Assembly: GCA_951812925.1 (NCBI GenBank)
Contig: OX638369.1
Span: forward strand, 129,917,287-129,981,286
Reading direction: 5' to 3'
Length of the DNA stretch: 64,000 nucleotides
From: Calliopum simillimum
Taxonomy: Eukaryota; Arthropoda; Insecta; Diptera; Lauxaniidae
Shown: positions 1 to 9,480 of the stretch, piece after piece
Layout of the letters: every line of letters begins with the position of its first letter
How positions within the stretch are numbered: position 1 is the first letter of the stretch
Program-made: the position numbers and the translations under genes
The notes under the pieces: generated by a model
Told to the model about the DNA's origin: nothing
Database searches by the model: none
What the model saw: the letters and a program-made list of their open reading frames with translations, nothing else

Positions 1-239
1 CAAAACAGAAAAAATAAAATTAAAAATAAAAAAAAGGAAATAATGTCAGTTTTCTGTTTTTATCTTGTTGCTCCAAACTTCATGTCTGTTTGTAGTGGAA
101 TTCTCGACTATGTGACGAAGCGAGATAATTTGCTGAAACTCGGTATATAATATGTCGAATTTCAATAAAAAAGTGTGTTACTACCCATACAACCAAAAGT
201 TTTAAAAAGCCCTTGCTAGAGCCAAAATTCATAAACGTA
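1..239. other. Unassigned AT-rich sequence
   Basis: No coding potential, RNA gene or repeat structure is recognisable. It is a left flank to the GTCTTG-rich repeat that begins near position 240. Confidence 0.5.
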
Positions 240-650
240 AGGGAATAGTGTCAGGTAGTCATTGGTCTTGATTCTTGGTCTTGGTAATTTTGCAAGAACA
301 AGACCAAGACGCTGATATCATTGCAAGACCAAGACCAAGACTGCTATGATCTTGATCTTGGTCTTGCTCACTATGATCATCTAGACCAAGACTGATTTTT
401 AGTTTTGCGAATTTATAGGTTATAGGTGTGTCACGCCCCTTTCAAACATAAACTCATCTATCAATTCGAAATTTGGCATATAATAAGGTTTGGAAGTTTT
501 GGATAGTCAACAATCTTTAGAAATTTTTTCAAGACCAAGACCAAGACCGAGACCAAGACTTAATGATTAAGATCAAGACTAAGACCAAGACTCAATAAGC
601 AAGAACAAGATCAAGACCCGACCCATGCCCACACGCGACACTATTCCCCT
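240..650. repeat. GTCTTG-rich interspersed repeat, copy 1 (unoccupied)
   Basis: The ends carry an inverted repeat (GGGAATAGTGTC near 241 and GACACTATTCCC near 637). Both flanks are crowded with runs of CAAGACCAAGAC and its complement, and the middle (about 400-540) is ordinary sequence. That middle matches, in reverse complement, the middle of a second copy at 16194-16851, so this is a dispersed element and not simple sequence. It has no coding capacity. This copy lacks the hairpin insertion found in the second copy and so acts as an internal empty-site control. Confidence 0.75.
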
Positions 651-2150
651 ACTAATGAGTTTAAGGCAAAAGATTGGATGAATTTAAAAAAAACTTTTCG
701 CTACAAAATTTTGTTACAGTGTATGCAACATTGTGATTTGCTGCGCGTATTTTATGTATGAAATGAGAAAACGTAAAGCACTTGCAGCAACATTTCAAGC
801 GATCAACAGCTGCCGGAAAACAGCAAAAAATCAGATGCATATAGAAACAAAAAAAAAAAAAATAAAATTCTACACTTAAAAAACGCCCTCACATTTAATC
901 AAACACTGGCGAGGTTTAAATGCAAACCCCGATAGCAAAAACTATGGAACGCTGTACAAAATTTATGCACCCCTTTTTTTAGTGGGTAACATGGTTTTAA
1001 CCTACTTGTGACATTGAAATGGAGGCATTAGCTTTATGTATATGTATGTGTCTATAGAGAAACCTTAGAATGACATATGCGAGTGTGTGTGTACTTCATA
1101 TATCAGGGATTTAAGCATTTAGGATAAAATCAATTTAAAACATTTAGAAAAAAACGTTGATTTGGCGACACTTCATTTAACGCTGCAGGTTCTATGCGAA
1201 AACACATTATTGAGGATTTTGTCAATGACTTCATCGCCATAAAAAGAGGTTGAGTGCTTTAGGTTTTTTCTTCTTTCATTTTTTTAACATTGGACGAAAT
1301 TACTTAATATGCGAGAACAGGAATTGCTTCAACTTCTTTTTTGCTTTTGGCCTTCTTCTATTGCCAGCTAGCCAGCTTGCTGAGTTGACCCTAACAGCAT
1401 CATAAATATTAAAGACATCTCTGACAAATTATCACCGTAAGTGTTGGGTCGCTCTGTTGGTGCGTCGTCATACATTTGTTGTCTTGCCTTATTGAGGTGT
1501 TAATTTTAATCCCGCTTCGATGTGGAATGACAACAAATTAAGTTGATCAACATATTGTACATAAATATTCCTCCCCATTATGTCAGATATCGTTCGAATA
1601 TTAATAGCTCCTCTCTGCATATATTTCGTTAAGTTTAAGTCTCGTATGATCGAAGTAGCAGGTCAAAGTGCTTTCGTTGTGCTTTTTGCTTTTTTGTTAT
1701 CAACATATCAGCAGAAATAGACGGTCAGACGGGGAGGTAGTTCAATTAACCACTTTCCCAAACGTCTCCTACGCTTATGTTTTTAAGCAAACAATTCAAA
1801 ATAATTAAAGGTTAATAGTGCTAACAATGATTTCTTTCATAAAATAGTGCAATGACCCAGTTGAAATATCATTTATTAATGACTTATGATGATTTTGTGT
1901 TCCAAAAATTCTCCATAAGTTGACTATAGGAACATAATAAATTCTATGCTATGTGAGAAAAATAACTATTTTTAATACGTTTTAGTACTAGGTTAAATAA
2001 AAACGCTCCAAATAAAATAAAAGATAGAAGAAGAGTTCATATGAAAGCTAATTTTGATTTCATTCCATAAAACTATTTTGGAAGGTAATAATATTGGGCA
2101 ATGCAGCGGTTTTTGTTATTTTACTACTAAAAATATTACTATTTACTAAA
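651..2150. other. Unassigned intergenic or intronic sequence
   Basis: AT-rich unique-looking DNA with short A and T runs. No open frame with recognisable protein similarity, no tRNA fold and no clear TIR pair was seen. Confidence 0.5.
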
Positions 2151-2263
2151 TAAAGGGTGTTCCAATAGTAAGTGTGGTGCTTTGTTATCGATTAAAATCT
2201 GCATTATCGACCCTTGTCCCCACAATTTGTGTCATTTTTATCGTGACAGTATACGATTTTAGC

Positions 2264-3801
2264 TATGGATCGTTACACGAAAGAACAATGCATTAAAATT
2301 GTCGAATTTTGGATCTTAAATTCCAAGTCAATTCTTGGTGCGAGTCACTGTTTGGTGCGGTTTATGAGTCGAGCCGCTTTTTTTCGAAGATGAGGCGGAA
2401 ACACCGAAAATGTCAACTCTGAGCGGTACCACACTATGTTGGCGGACTGTTTTGTGCCGGAGGTTGAAGCTCAGGGTCTGAAAGATATGTGGTTTCAACA
2501 ATATGGTACTATACCACAAATGACTCGCCTCAATTTAAACTTTTTGCGTCGCAAATTCCCGAACCGTGTAATTTCTCGTCGCGGTGATGTAAATTGGCCG
2601 CCCAGATCATGCGATTTACGGTACCAGACGTATTGTTTTAAACAGTACATGTACGGTTTTTTGAAAAAAGTACTGTTTTATGACCTACACCCAAAACAGT
2701 ACCCAAAAGTACTGTTTTTTCAATGGTGTACTGTTTTTTCTACTGTTTTTCTAAAAACTTGTTATGTGTTGAAAAATATATTTTGTTCATGTGCGTACGC
2801 AATGCATTTTTAATGAAAATGATTTATTTTGTATCACTCTGTATAACTCCTTGACCACTCTGTCTATTGTTAAACTTTCTGGCAACACTGCGAAGAACAT
2901 TTTCATTTTGGTTTGAAAAAAACGCATAAACCTTTGATATGGATTTACTTTTTGATGAGTTCATTCACTTGAAAACTTTTTCTGAAACTGTGCAAAAAGA
3001 AAAGCCAGTTGAGGCAAATGGAAAGACTTTTTAAATAGTAGTTTTTTCCAAATTTTGAAAAAGTATGCAATTTTATTTTTTCTATACTGAAAAATTTAGA
3101 AAGTGAACTGATTATAAAATCTAATTAGGGATCTAACTTTATTGAATTCAATTATTTTGAAAACCGTGGAGGAAACAAAAGGAATTGTGAAGTTTATACG
3201 AAAAAGTGATAAATACTAATAAGTTTTTGAGAGTTTTATTAGACTTTCACTTTTTTTTGTTTTAATTAAAAGAAAACATATTTATATTAAGAAGTGCTTA
3301 ACCCACATTTAAGGGGGCACATAAGGACACAAATTAATAGCACATAAGAAAACTATATGTCAGAGTTGTGCCTTTTGCAAAGAATGCAATAATTTTTTTT
3401 ATGTTCTCATAGTTTCAAGTGTTTTTATATTGTTTCTACATTTTGTTTTTCATTAAAATGTTTTGTATTGTATAAAAGTTATGAATTGAATAAAAAAAGT
3501 GAACTGTTTTTTTTTTTGAATTGTACTGTTTTTTTCATGATGTACTGTTTTCTCTTATTTCATATCTGGTCACCCTAATGCGATTCGACGCCGTTAAACT
3601 TTTTTCTGCGGGTTTACACGAAAGATAAAGTCTATATAAATGATCCGAATACGATTCCAGACTTGAAAAGCAATATTACATTGGTGATTCGGGCCATTCC
3701 GGAGACCATACTGCAAAATGTCATCGAAAATATGGCCGAAAGAGTGAGATATCTACAGATTAGTCGCGGTAAACATATTCGCGAAATAAATTTAAACACA
3801 T
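2264..3801 (+). pseudogene. Broken DD41D-type transposase
   Basis: The reading frame starts at 2264 with the N-terminal helix-turn-helix motif, loses its central DDE region by deletion near 2340, and continues at 2436-2616. It is then interrupted by the hAT-like insertion and finishes with sequence resembling the family C terminus (about 3586-3801). Frames differ between blocks. Two of the catalytic acids are substituted and the first catalytic region is absent. It is clearly non-functional. The assignment rests on colinearity with the better preserved copy at 28197-29229. Confidence 0.8.
2617..3577. mobile_element. Non-autonomous hAT-like element (961 bp)
   Basis: It is flanked by an exact 8-bp direct repeat ATGCGATT (2609-2616 and 3578-3585), and removing it rejoins the interrupted transposase sequence. 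The ends form an imperfect TIR (TACGGTACCAGA on the left, TAGGGTGACCAGA as the inverse of the right). Both subterminal regions carry repeated GTACTGTTTT motifs, a habit of hAT elements, whose transposases bind such subterminal repeats. The interior is AT-rich. A short frame near 2940-3033 (MDLLFDEF...) might be a transposase remnant, but I cannot support that. Confidence 0.8.
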
Positions 3802-4223
3802 AATTCTATTGTGTGATCTTTCGAACCGTTTGCGTTTTATTCAAAATCAAAATACCACACGTTTTAGTGGAACACCCTTAGCAAAAATAAAAAAAATAAA
3901 TAAATTTTAATAATTAAGTAATTGTCATGATTCGCCGATTTTTAATTTGGTACCCCCGAAAACCCAAAAAAACATATATGTACCAAAAATAATCAACAAA
4001 AGAAATGGCTGTATTACTCTCTTGCTCTCACTCTCAATTTTCATTTCAAACAACAACAATACACTATATTTCAAGATGTCTTGTGCAGGCCGCTTGTCTA
4101 TGTTAATACATGTCTTGAGAAAATTAAACCAAACTCTCCGTGACGGAAAGTGATGTTTTTATAACAATGACACATCGCAGGAATGGGCCAGAAATTTCCA
4201 GTGATGTCATGGTAAGGTATGTT

Positions 4224-4609
4224 CCCAACGGGAAGAAATGAAGTTGCTTCCAAAAAGGGCGCAATAGAAGCACATCTCTGGTAGCATACAAAATATTTTC
4301 AGATTCTATTTTTTTTATTGCTTATAAAAGTTAATAAATCTACCAAAACTTACAGAAAAAAAATAGTTTTTTTTGAAATGGAACTTAAAATTTTGAAAAA
4401 CTCCTACGGAAGCGTATTTCATGCTTCCAAATGTGTGCTTCTACGGAAGCGTATTTGAACCGTATTTCATGTGCTTCTGAAGATGTGCATCTCCGCTAGG
4501 ACATGCTGTGTTAAAAAAGATAAGCAGTGAGAACTGCACTGGAAGCAGCTTCTTGCTTCCCTAGAAGCGCAACTAAAGTCGTTTCAATGCGCTTCCGTTT
4601 CCCGTTGGG
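4224..4609. mobile_element. Short TIR element with CCCAACGGGAA ends
   Basis: The left end reads CCCAACGGGAAG and the right end is the inverse of CCCAACGGGAAAC. TT lies immediately outside both ends. The interior repeats a GGAAGCG/CGCTTCC module in both orientations. There is no coding capacity. It shares the TT-CCCA...TGGG-TT end pattern with the larger elements at 18746-19841 and 37865-38971, although the interiors differ. Confidence 0.65.
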
Positions 4610-5018
4610 TTCATACTCGTACTTAATATAAATATGTAGAAAATCAGTACATACAGTGAGTCACAGATGTATTTTGCATACGAAAAATATTCAAAAATTC
4701 GAATTAATACTCAATTTTTAGCCGTTTCATTCTTAGAAAAGTAATATTTTTTTTATAAACTTCGAGTCAATGGAACGTTAACTATGATACCACTTCATAA
4801 AAAAATTAAAATAATGCGTTCTAATCACTTAAAAAGCAAGGAAATGATTTATTCATCTTTTTTAAAAGGTCACAAAAGTATTTTGCTTTTTAGTAAAATT
4901 TTACTTTGAGATTATTTATCAAGTGAAAAAGGCTTTTTTAGTAATAACCATGGTAGCCATTATTTGAGGAGACATCATCTCAGCATCTTTGCGAGGATTC
5001 CACCCCTTTACGACATTT

Positions 5019-5381
5019 TCAGTCGGTGTTTTTTCCCATTTTTCTTGCAGTACTTGTTTGAGCACATTTTTTTTTGATAAAATATGGTATTTTCTGACTT
5101 TCCACTAGATAAGGCCAAAAAATTTCTATTGAATTCGAAAAAGGATATCGCGGTGGTGTTTGAATCTCTTTGGTGTTGTACAGAAGTGTCGCAGGATGTG
5201 TATTTAAGGTCATTGTCTTTTGAAAATAAGAAGTCATCTTGTGGTAAGCCCATTTTTTAAGTACTGGGTGCAAATTTTTTTTTGTAAAATGGAACTGATA
5301 TCCATGCCTATCCATATTGCCACCGTTAAGTTTAGGTTTCCCCATTCCATGAGCCAAGAACAGCCCACGACACACCATCAT
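5019..5381 (-). pseudogene. Tc1-like transposase C-terminal half, left arm
   Basis: Mirror copy of the right-arm fragment on the minus strand, nearly identical in sequence (MMVCRGLFLAHGMGKPKLNG at the start of both). It ends earlier because of a one-base difference in the A-run after IPYFIKKK. The near identity of the two arms suggests the inverted duplication is fairly young or has been kept alike by gene conversion. Confidence 0.8.
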
Positions 5382-5563
5382 ATAAAATTGTTGCTTTTAA
5401 GTTATAAAAGTTTTGGGTTTTATTTGCCTTATGCCAGATCATATGGCGTCTATCGATCCAATAGAAAGCAAAAATAATATTTTCGGATCCGATGGACGCC
5501 GCATGGTCTGGCATAATGCAAATAAAACCCTTAACTTTTATAACTTAAAAGCAACAATTTCAC

Positions 5564-6025
5564 ATGATGGTGTGTCGTGGGCTGTTCTTGGCTCATGGAA
5601 TGGGGAAACCTAAACTTAACGGTGGCAATATGGATGGACATGAATATCAGTCCCATTTCACAAAAAAAAATTTGCACCCAGTACTTAAAAAATGGGCTTA
5701 CCACAAGATGACTTCTTATTTTCAAAAGACAATGACCTTAAATACACATCCTGCGACACTTCTGTACAACACCAAAGAGATTCAAACACCACCGCGATAT
5801 CCTTTTACGAATCCAATAGAAATTTTTTGGCCTTATCTAGTGGAAAGTCAGAAAATACCATATTTTATCAAAAAAAATGTGCTCAAACAAGTACTGCAAG
5901 AAAAACGGGAAAAAACACCGACTGAAAATGTCGTAAAGGGGTGGAATCCTCGCAAAGATGTTGAGATGATGTCTCCTCAAATAATGGCTTCCATGGTTAT
6001 TACTAAAAAAGCCTTTTTCACTTGA
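5564..6025 (+). pseudogene. Tc1-like transposase C-terminal half, right arm
   Basis: This 153-codon frame encodes the second half of a Tc1-family DDE transposase. WAYHKMTSYFQ precedes the second catalytic region, and NPIEIFWPYLVES resembles the conserved NPIENLW motif around the catalytic Glu. The residues matching DNDPKHTS lie in another frame (5692-5925), so there is at least one frameshift. The N-terminal DNA-binding half is absent because the inverse arm begins there. The mirror copy lies on the opposite strand at 5019-5381. Confidence 0.8.
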
Positions 6026-6305
6026 TAAATAATCTCAAAGTAAAATTTTACTAAAAAGCAAAATACTTTTGTGACCTTTTAAAAAAGATGAATAAATCAT
6101 TTCCTTGCTTTTTAAGTGATTAGAACGCATTATTTTAATTTTTTTATGAAGTGGTATCATAGTTAACGTTCCATTGACTCGAAGTTTATAAAAAAAATAT
6201 TACTTTTCTATGAATGAAACGGCTAAAAATTGAGTATTAATTCGAATTTTTGAATATTTTTCGTATGCAAAATACATCTGTGACTCACTGCATGTACTGA
6301 TTTTC

Positions 6306-7974
6306 TTGATGACAAAATAATGGTTTATTTCCAGTTGGGTCAAAGCAGACTAAAAAGTGTATGTCAAGATATTTATGATTTAATATTTAGGCTCTTTTAC
6401 GCGTAATCAAATATTTAAATTTATAATTTTATTCCTATTTTAAAAGAGTATGACCGAGAGAGTGGGAGAGAGAGAGAGGGATATGACAATGGAGAGAAAG
6501 AGAAATAACTTTGTTTGTTGTTTTTGTATTAATCGATGAAATATGTTAGTTCGAATGCTGTCAAAATTGGGGACTAATGCTAATACCTCATAAATATACC
6601 ATATAAATACCTATCCATGGACCATGGTGTTGTATTGCTCCATTCAAAGACCCGTTGTTTGTAATTCATTCGTTGCTGATGCTCTAAACTCACAACAACA
6701 ACAACAACATTATTAAGTTTAAAGTTGATATATGCGACTTGACCCCTGACTGAGCAGCAACGCTCTTGAAAATATGGATGGATGGTCCCTAACAATGTCG
6801 TTGATACGTATATCTTCATATTTTAGCATTTGAATATATTTTAAAAGATTTTTTTCCCATTTTGTTTTTGTAATTTCAGTATCAGCCAAAGCAAACAAAT
6901 TATGTTGACAGCGACTAATGTTGGAATGCTGCTGGCAGAGGCGGCGGCGTCGCTTGTCACGCAGATGAAACAGGTGACAAAAGTATTTCGACTTTTATCG
7001 ACACTTTGGTAGTACGGTTGGAACTACGGTTGACATGGTTCATTTGAATGTCCGATAACACAATGAAATGGTGCGTCGATGCGTTCGTCGTCTGTTCTTA
7101 ATGTTAATTTAATGTTCAGACGTTTGCGTTCTATTTGAAACAAAAAGATGTTAACGATCGTCATCGATCAGTTATTAACCAAGTTCATTGGTGTTATGAT
7201 GACGATGTCGGGGCTTTCAACGGCTCTAAATTGTTGGACATTAATTAAAAAACAAAATTTTTTTTTTTTTGTGGAGACTGACTTTCCGTATAAAGTGTTT
7301 GCGGCTTAAATTTTGAAATTGTAACGGTTCTTGTGAAAGTATTTTTTTTGTGTAAAATGGAGAGGGAAAGCATCAAAAACTCTCTTAATGCATTGTGACT
7401 ACTGACAAATTTATGTTGTAGAATTTTGTAAATGCAATAAATTATTCCGATATCTTGTAAAGCCGCTTATTTAAATAGTCCAGAGATAATATAAATACTA
7501 ATTTTGTATAAATTCATAAATCACAAGCGAATCACATGAGGAAGACATACATATTTTAAAAAGTTAGCAAAGTTGTAAAAAAATATGTTGTCCAATAAAC
7601 TGCAAAAAGAATATAGAATAATGATCTTGTTAATTTAACTGATATGACAATACAAAGATTGTATGATAAGTGACTGACCTTCACCAAAAAAAAAAAAAAA
7701 TTTTATGTAATTCATTTTATTTTTTTATAATCCGCGAAATTTCAATTACTTTTAACCTCAGAAACTTTTATAACGTCAATTGAAGATATTTTACTTTTCA
7801 GAGTAGAATTATCAACTTTTTGGCTTTCATCATCAGACAGTTCCAAATGCACGCGATTCAATAAAAAATATCCGAGTTGCCAAATTAGGGATTTTTCTAT
7901 TCTCTGAAAAGTTCATAAAACAATATTAGTTGGTAATTTGCTTTTAAATAATTCTTACTAACACAAGAAAGATG
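6306..7974. other. Unassigned sequence with short low-complexity tracts
   Basis: It holds a GA-rich tract at about 6455-6505, a (CAA)n tract near 6696-6712 and poly(A)/poly(T) runs near 7255-7270 and 7687-7701. No coding sequence was recognised. The region around 6900-7230 is less AT-rich and looks unique. Confidence 0.5.
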
Positions 7975-8300
7975 AAACGGCTGCAGGTGGGTCCATTGTA
8001 TACCTAATTTATAGTACCATTTCGAAATTTTTATGGTATAATTTTTAAAAACTTCAAAATAGATTTGGGATTCTTTTGAGCTATATCTTCAAGAGAATCG
8101 AAGGAGTGACTTTCGAACATCTTGTTACGTCGATTTGCTAGCGCTGGGCGTTCACATAGGAAATGAAAAATGGATTCTTCGATGTCAGGATCTCTATAAC
8201 TTCTACTGCTAATAAAATAGTGCCTTGTAATGACTTCAACTAAAATTCTAAGGCTTCGCTTATCTATGGAGAAAGTTTTACAGAACACGTCACACGCAAT
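7975..8300 (-). pseudogene. 3' end of an I/Jockey-like LINE
   Basis: The minus-strand frame at 8031-8288 carries a C-terminal LINE motif. An ITRHYFI-like region is followed by spaced acidic residues, then ESIFHFLCERPALANRR and SFDSLEDI. This matches the zinc-knuckle-like tail (C..C...E...HLLC.CPAL) after the RNase H domain of many insect non-LTR elements. The first Cys pair looks lost. Minus-strand sequence after the stop, including TGGACCCACCTGCAG near 7985-8000, resembles a LINE 3' UTR. No other part of the element is present, as expected for a 5'-truncated copy. Confidence 0.7.
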
Positions 8301-8329
8301 TTTAATTTTTCAAAATAACCGGCTCATAC

Positions 8330-9325
8330 AAATATGTATAGGTGGTGAATGTCACGAAAAACCATAATTTCAGGATATGAAAATTTTAATTTCAAAAGTT
8401 GTTGAAATGGTCCAGTAACCGGTGGATTTCATCGTCTAGACCTTAAGTGGTCCAGTAACAGGTGGAATCCATCGCCTAGATCATAAGTAGTCTGAAAAAC
8501 CCCAGAAATCTACACGACGCCTCCCATACTCATCTGCAGCCGCAAAATCATGACGGAGAGAACACCTGACGCAGGGGACATTTCATGAATAATTGAGCAT
8601 AACGCACACAAAGCAAATCGACAAATCTTGCTACAAGGTACAATCGACTAGGTTCGCCAGACTCTTCATTCCACAATGATGATGCTCCAAAAAAATTCCA
8701 CTTCTCACCAATATTTTGACCGTGACGGAGGGGACATCGACTTTTTTGCGTAATTTTATCATTTTGTATCGACCGCAGTAAGAACATGGGAACATTTGGC
8801 GAGAATTCCTCTGTTGGGCTTGATTTCTGTGTTGATGGATTTTTACAAAAAAAAAAAAAAAAAAAAAACTGGCGCGGAACCCTCCATGTCTAACGCAGCG
8901 GAACAACCGCGGTTATTTAGAATTACCTACGGAATATGAAAAATACGTGGGACAATACTGATAATGTCACCAGCGAGCATCGGAGGGTCAGAATTGGGCT
9001 AGCTCCACGAAGAAAGCATTTGGTCTTATGGAACTTAAATATGTCTACACGCAGAACATCAGTGGAATATTGTATTTGGCTAAAACATAAGCGTGGAAAA
9101 GGCTTGATTGGCATAAGGACCATGACGGAGGGGACACTTTCGGTAGTTTTCATGCGATTAAACTTTATCAGGACCTCTTTTTGATTCCGGGATGTATTCA
9201 CATTACTAAAATTGATAATTTTGAAACAATGTCATGGTGGGATGGTCGAAATTTTGCTGCAATCACGCAATACACCCGTAAGACAAATGTTTTTCGGCAT
9301 TTTGTGACATTCACCCACATGAAGG
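8330..9325. mobile_element. Putative ~1-kb TIR element with repeated TGACGGAGGGGACA
   Basis: GTGAATGTCACGAAAA near 8345 is mirrored by TTTTGTGACATTCAC near 9299-9315, with weaker inverted similarity outside. Inside, TGACGGAGGGGACA occurs exactly at 8723-8736 and 9123-9136 and with one mismatch at 8567-8580. A related TGACGGAGAGAAC lies at 8551. A GGTCCAGTAAC.GGTGGA sequence is repeated near 8410 and 8450. Open frames here (for example 8936-9184) match no family I know. No target duplication was identified, so the class is undetermined. Confidence 0.45.
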
Positions 9326-9339
9326 TATATTGTATTAAG

Positions 9340-9480
9340 GAGAGCCAAATTGTTTGGAAGAAATTTTACCGACCTCGGCTATCCCCGTATGTGAAAGTTC
9401 AATCATTTTTATGAAAAAATTCCCAAGAAACCATATATCTACGATAAGTTTTACCTTTCATTCAATATTTTCTTATTTTT
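9340..9480 (+). repeat. Dispersed repeat shared with 55640-55760
   Basis: GGAAGAAATTTTACCGACC, then GTGAAAGTTCA and AAGAAACCATA..TCTA, reappear in the opposite orientation at about 55640-55760. The two copies have diverged. It could be the remnant of an untranslated region of a retroelement. No coding function is supported. Confidence 0.55.

Larger units (their letters stand above)
2153..3879 (+). mobile_element. DD41D-type mariner relative, deleted and split by a hAT-like insertion
   Basis: The left end reads TA then AAGGGTGTTCC and the right end is its inverse (GGAACACCCTT), with AGTGTGGT-like subterminal matches, as expected for an IS630-Tc1-mariner element. A start at 2264 opens with MDRYTKEQ, the usual N-terminal motif of this group. 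The protein then jumps to the region around the second catalytic residue, so the centre is deleted. The part at 2436-2616 ends in VNWPPRSCD, and the frame resumes after 3578 with TPL. The second catalytic Asp is Tyr (QQYGT) and the third reads Asn, so it is dead. A relative with the same spacing lies at 28085-29335. A 961-bp element occupies 2617-3577. Confidence 0.85.
4639..6305. mobile_element. Giant palindrome of two half Tc1-like elements
   Basis: Two inverted arms of 821 bp each (4639-5459 and 5485-6305) surround a 25-base spacer. Each arm carries one Tc1-type end (CAGTGAGTCACAGATG, at 4654 and inversely near 6290) and the C-terminal half of a Tc1-like transposase. Reading outward, the arms contain residues resembling the DN.KHTS motif (FSKDNDLKYTS) and the NPIEIFWPYL motif, in different frames. 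The inverted identity continues 14 bp beyond the Tc1 ends into the flank (GAAAATCAGTACAT and its inverse), so flanking DNA was duplicated too. A transcript across it would fold into a very long hairpin. Confidence 0.9.
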
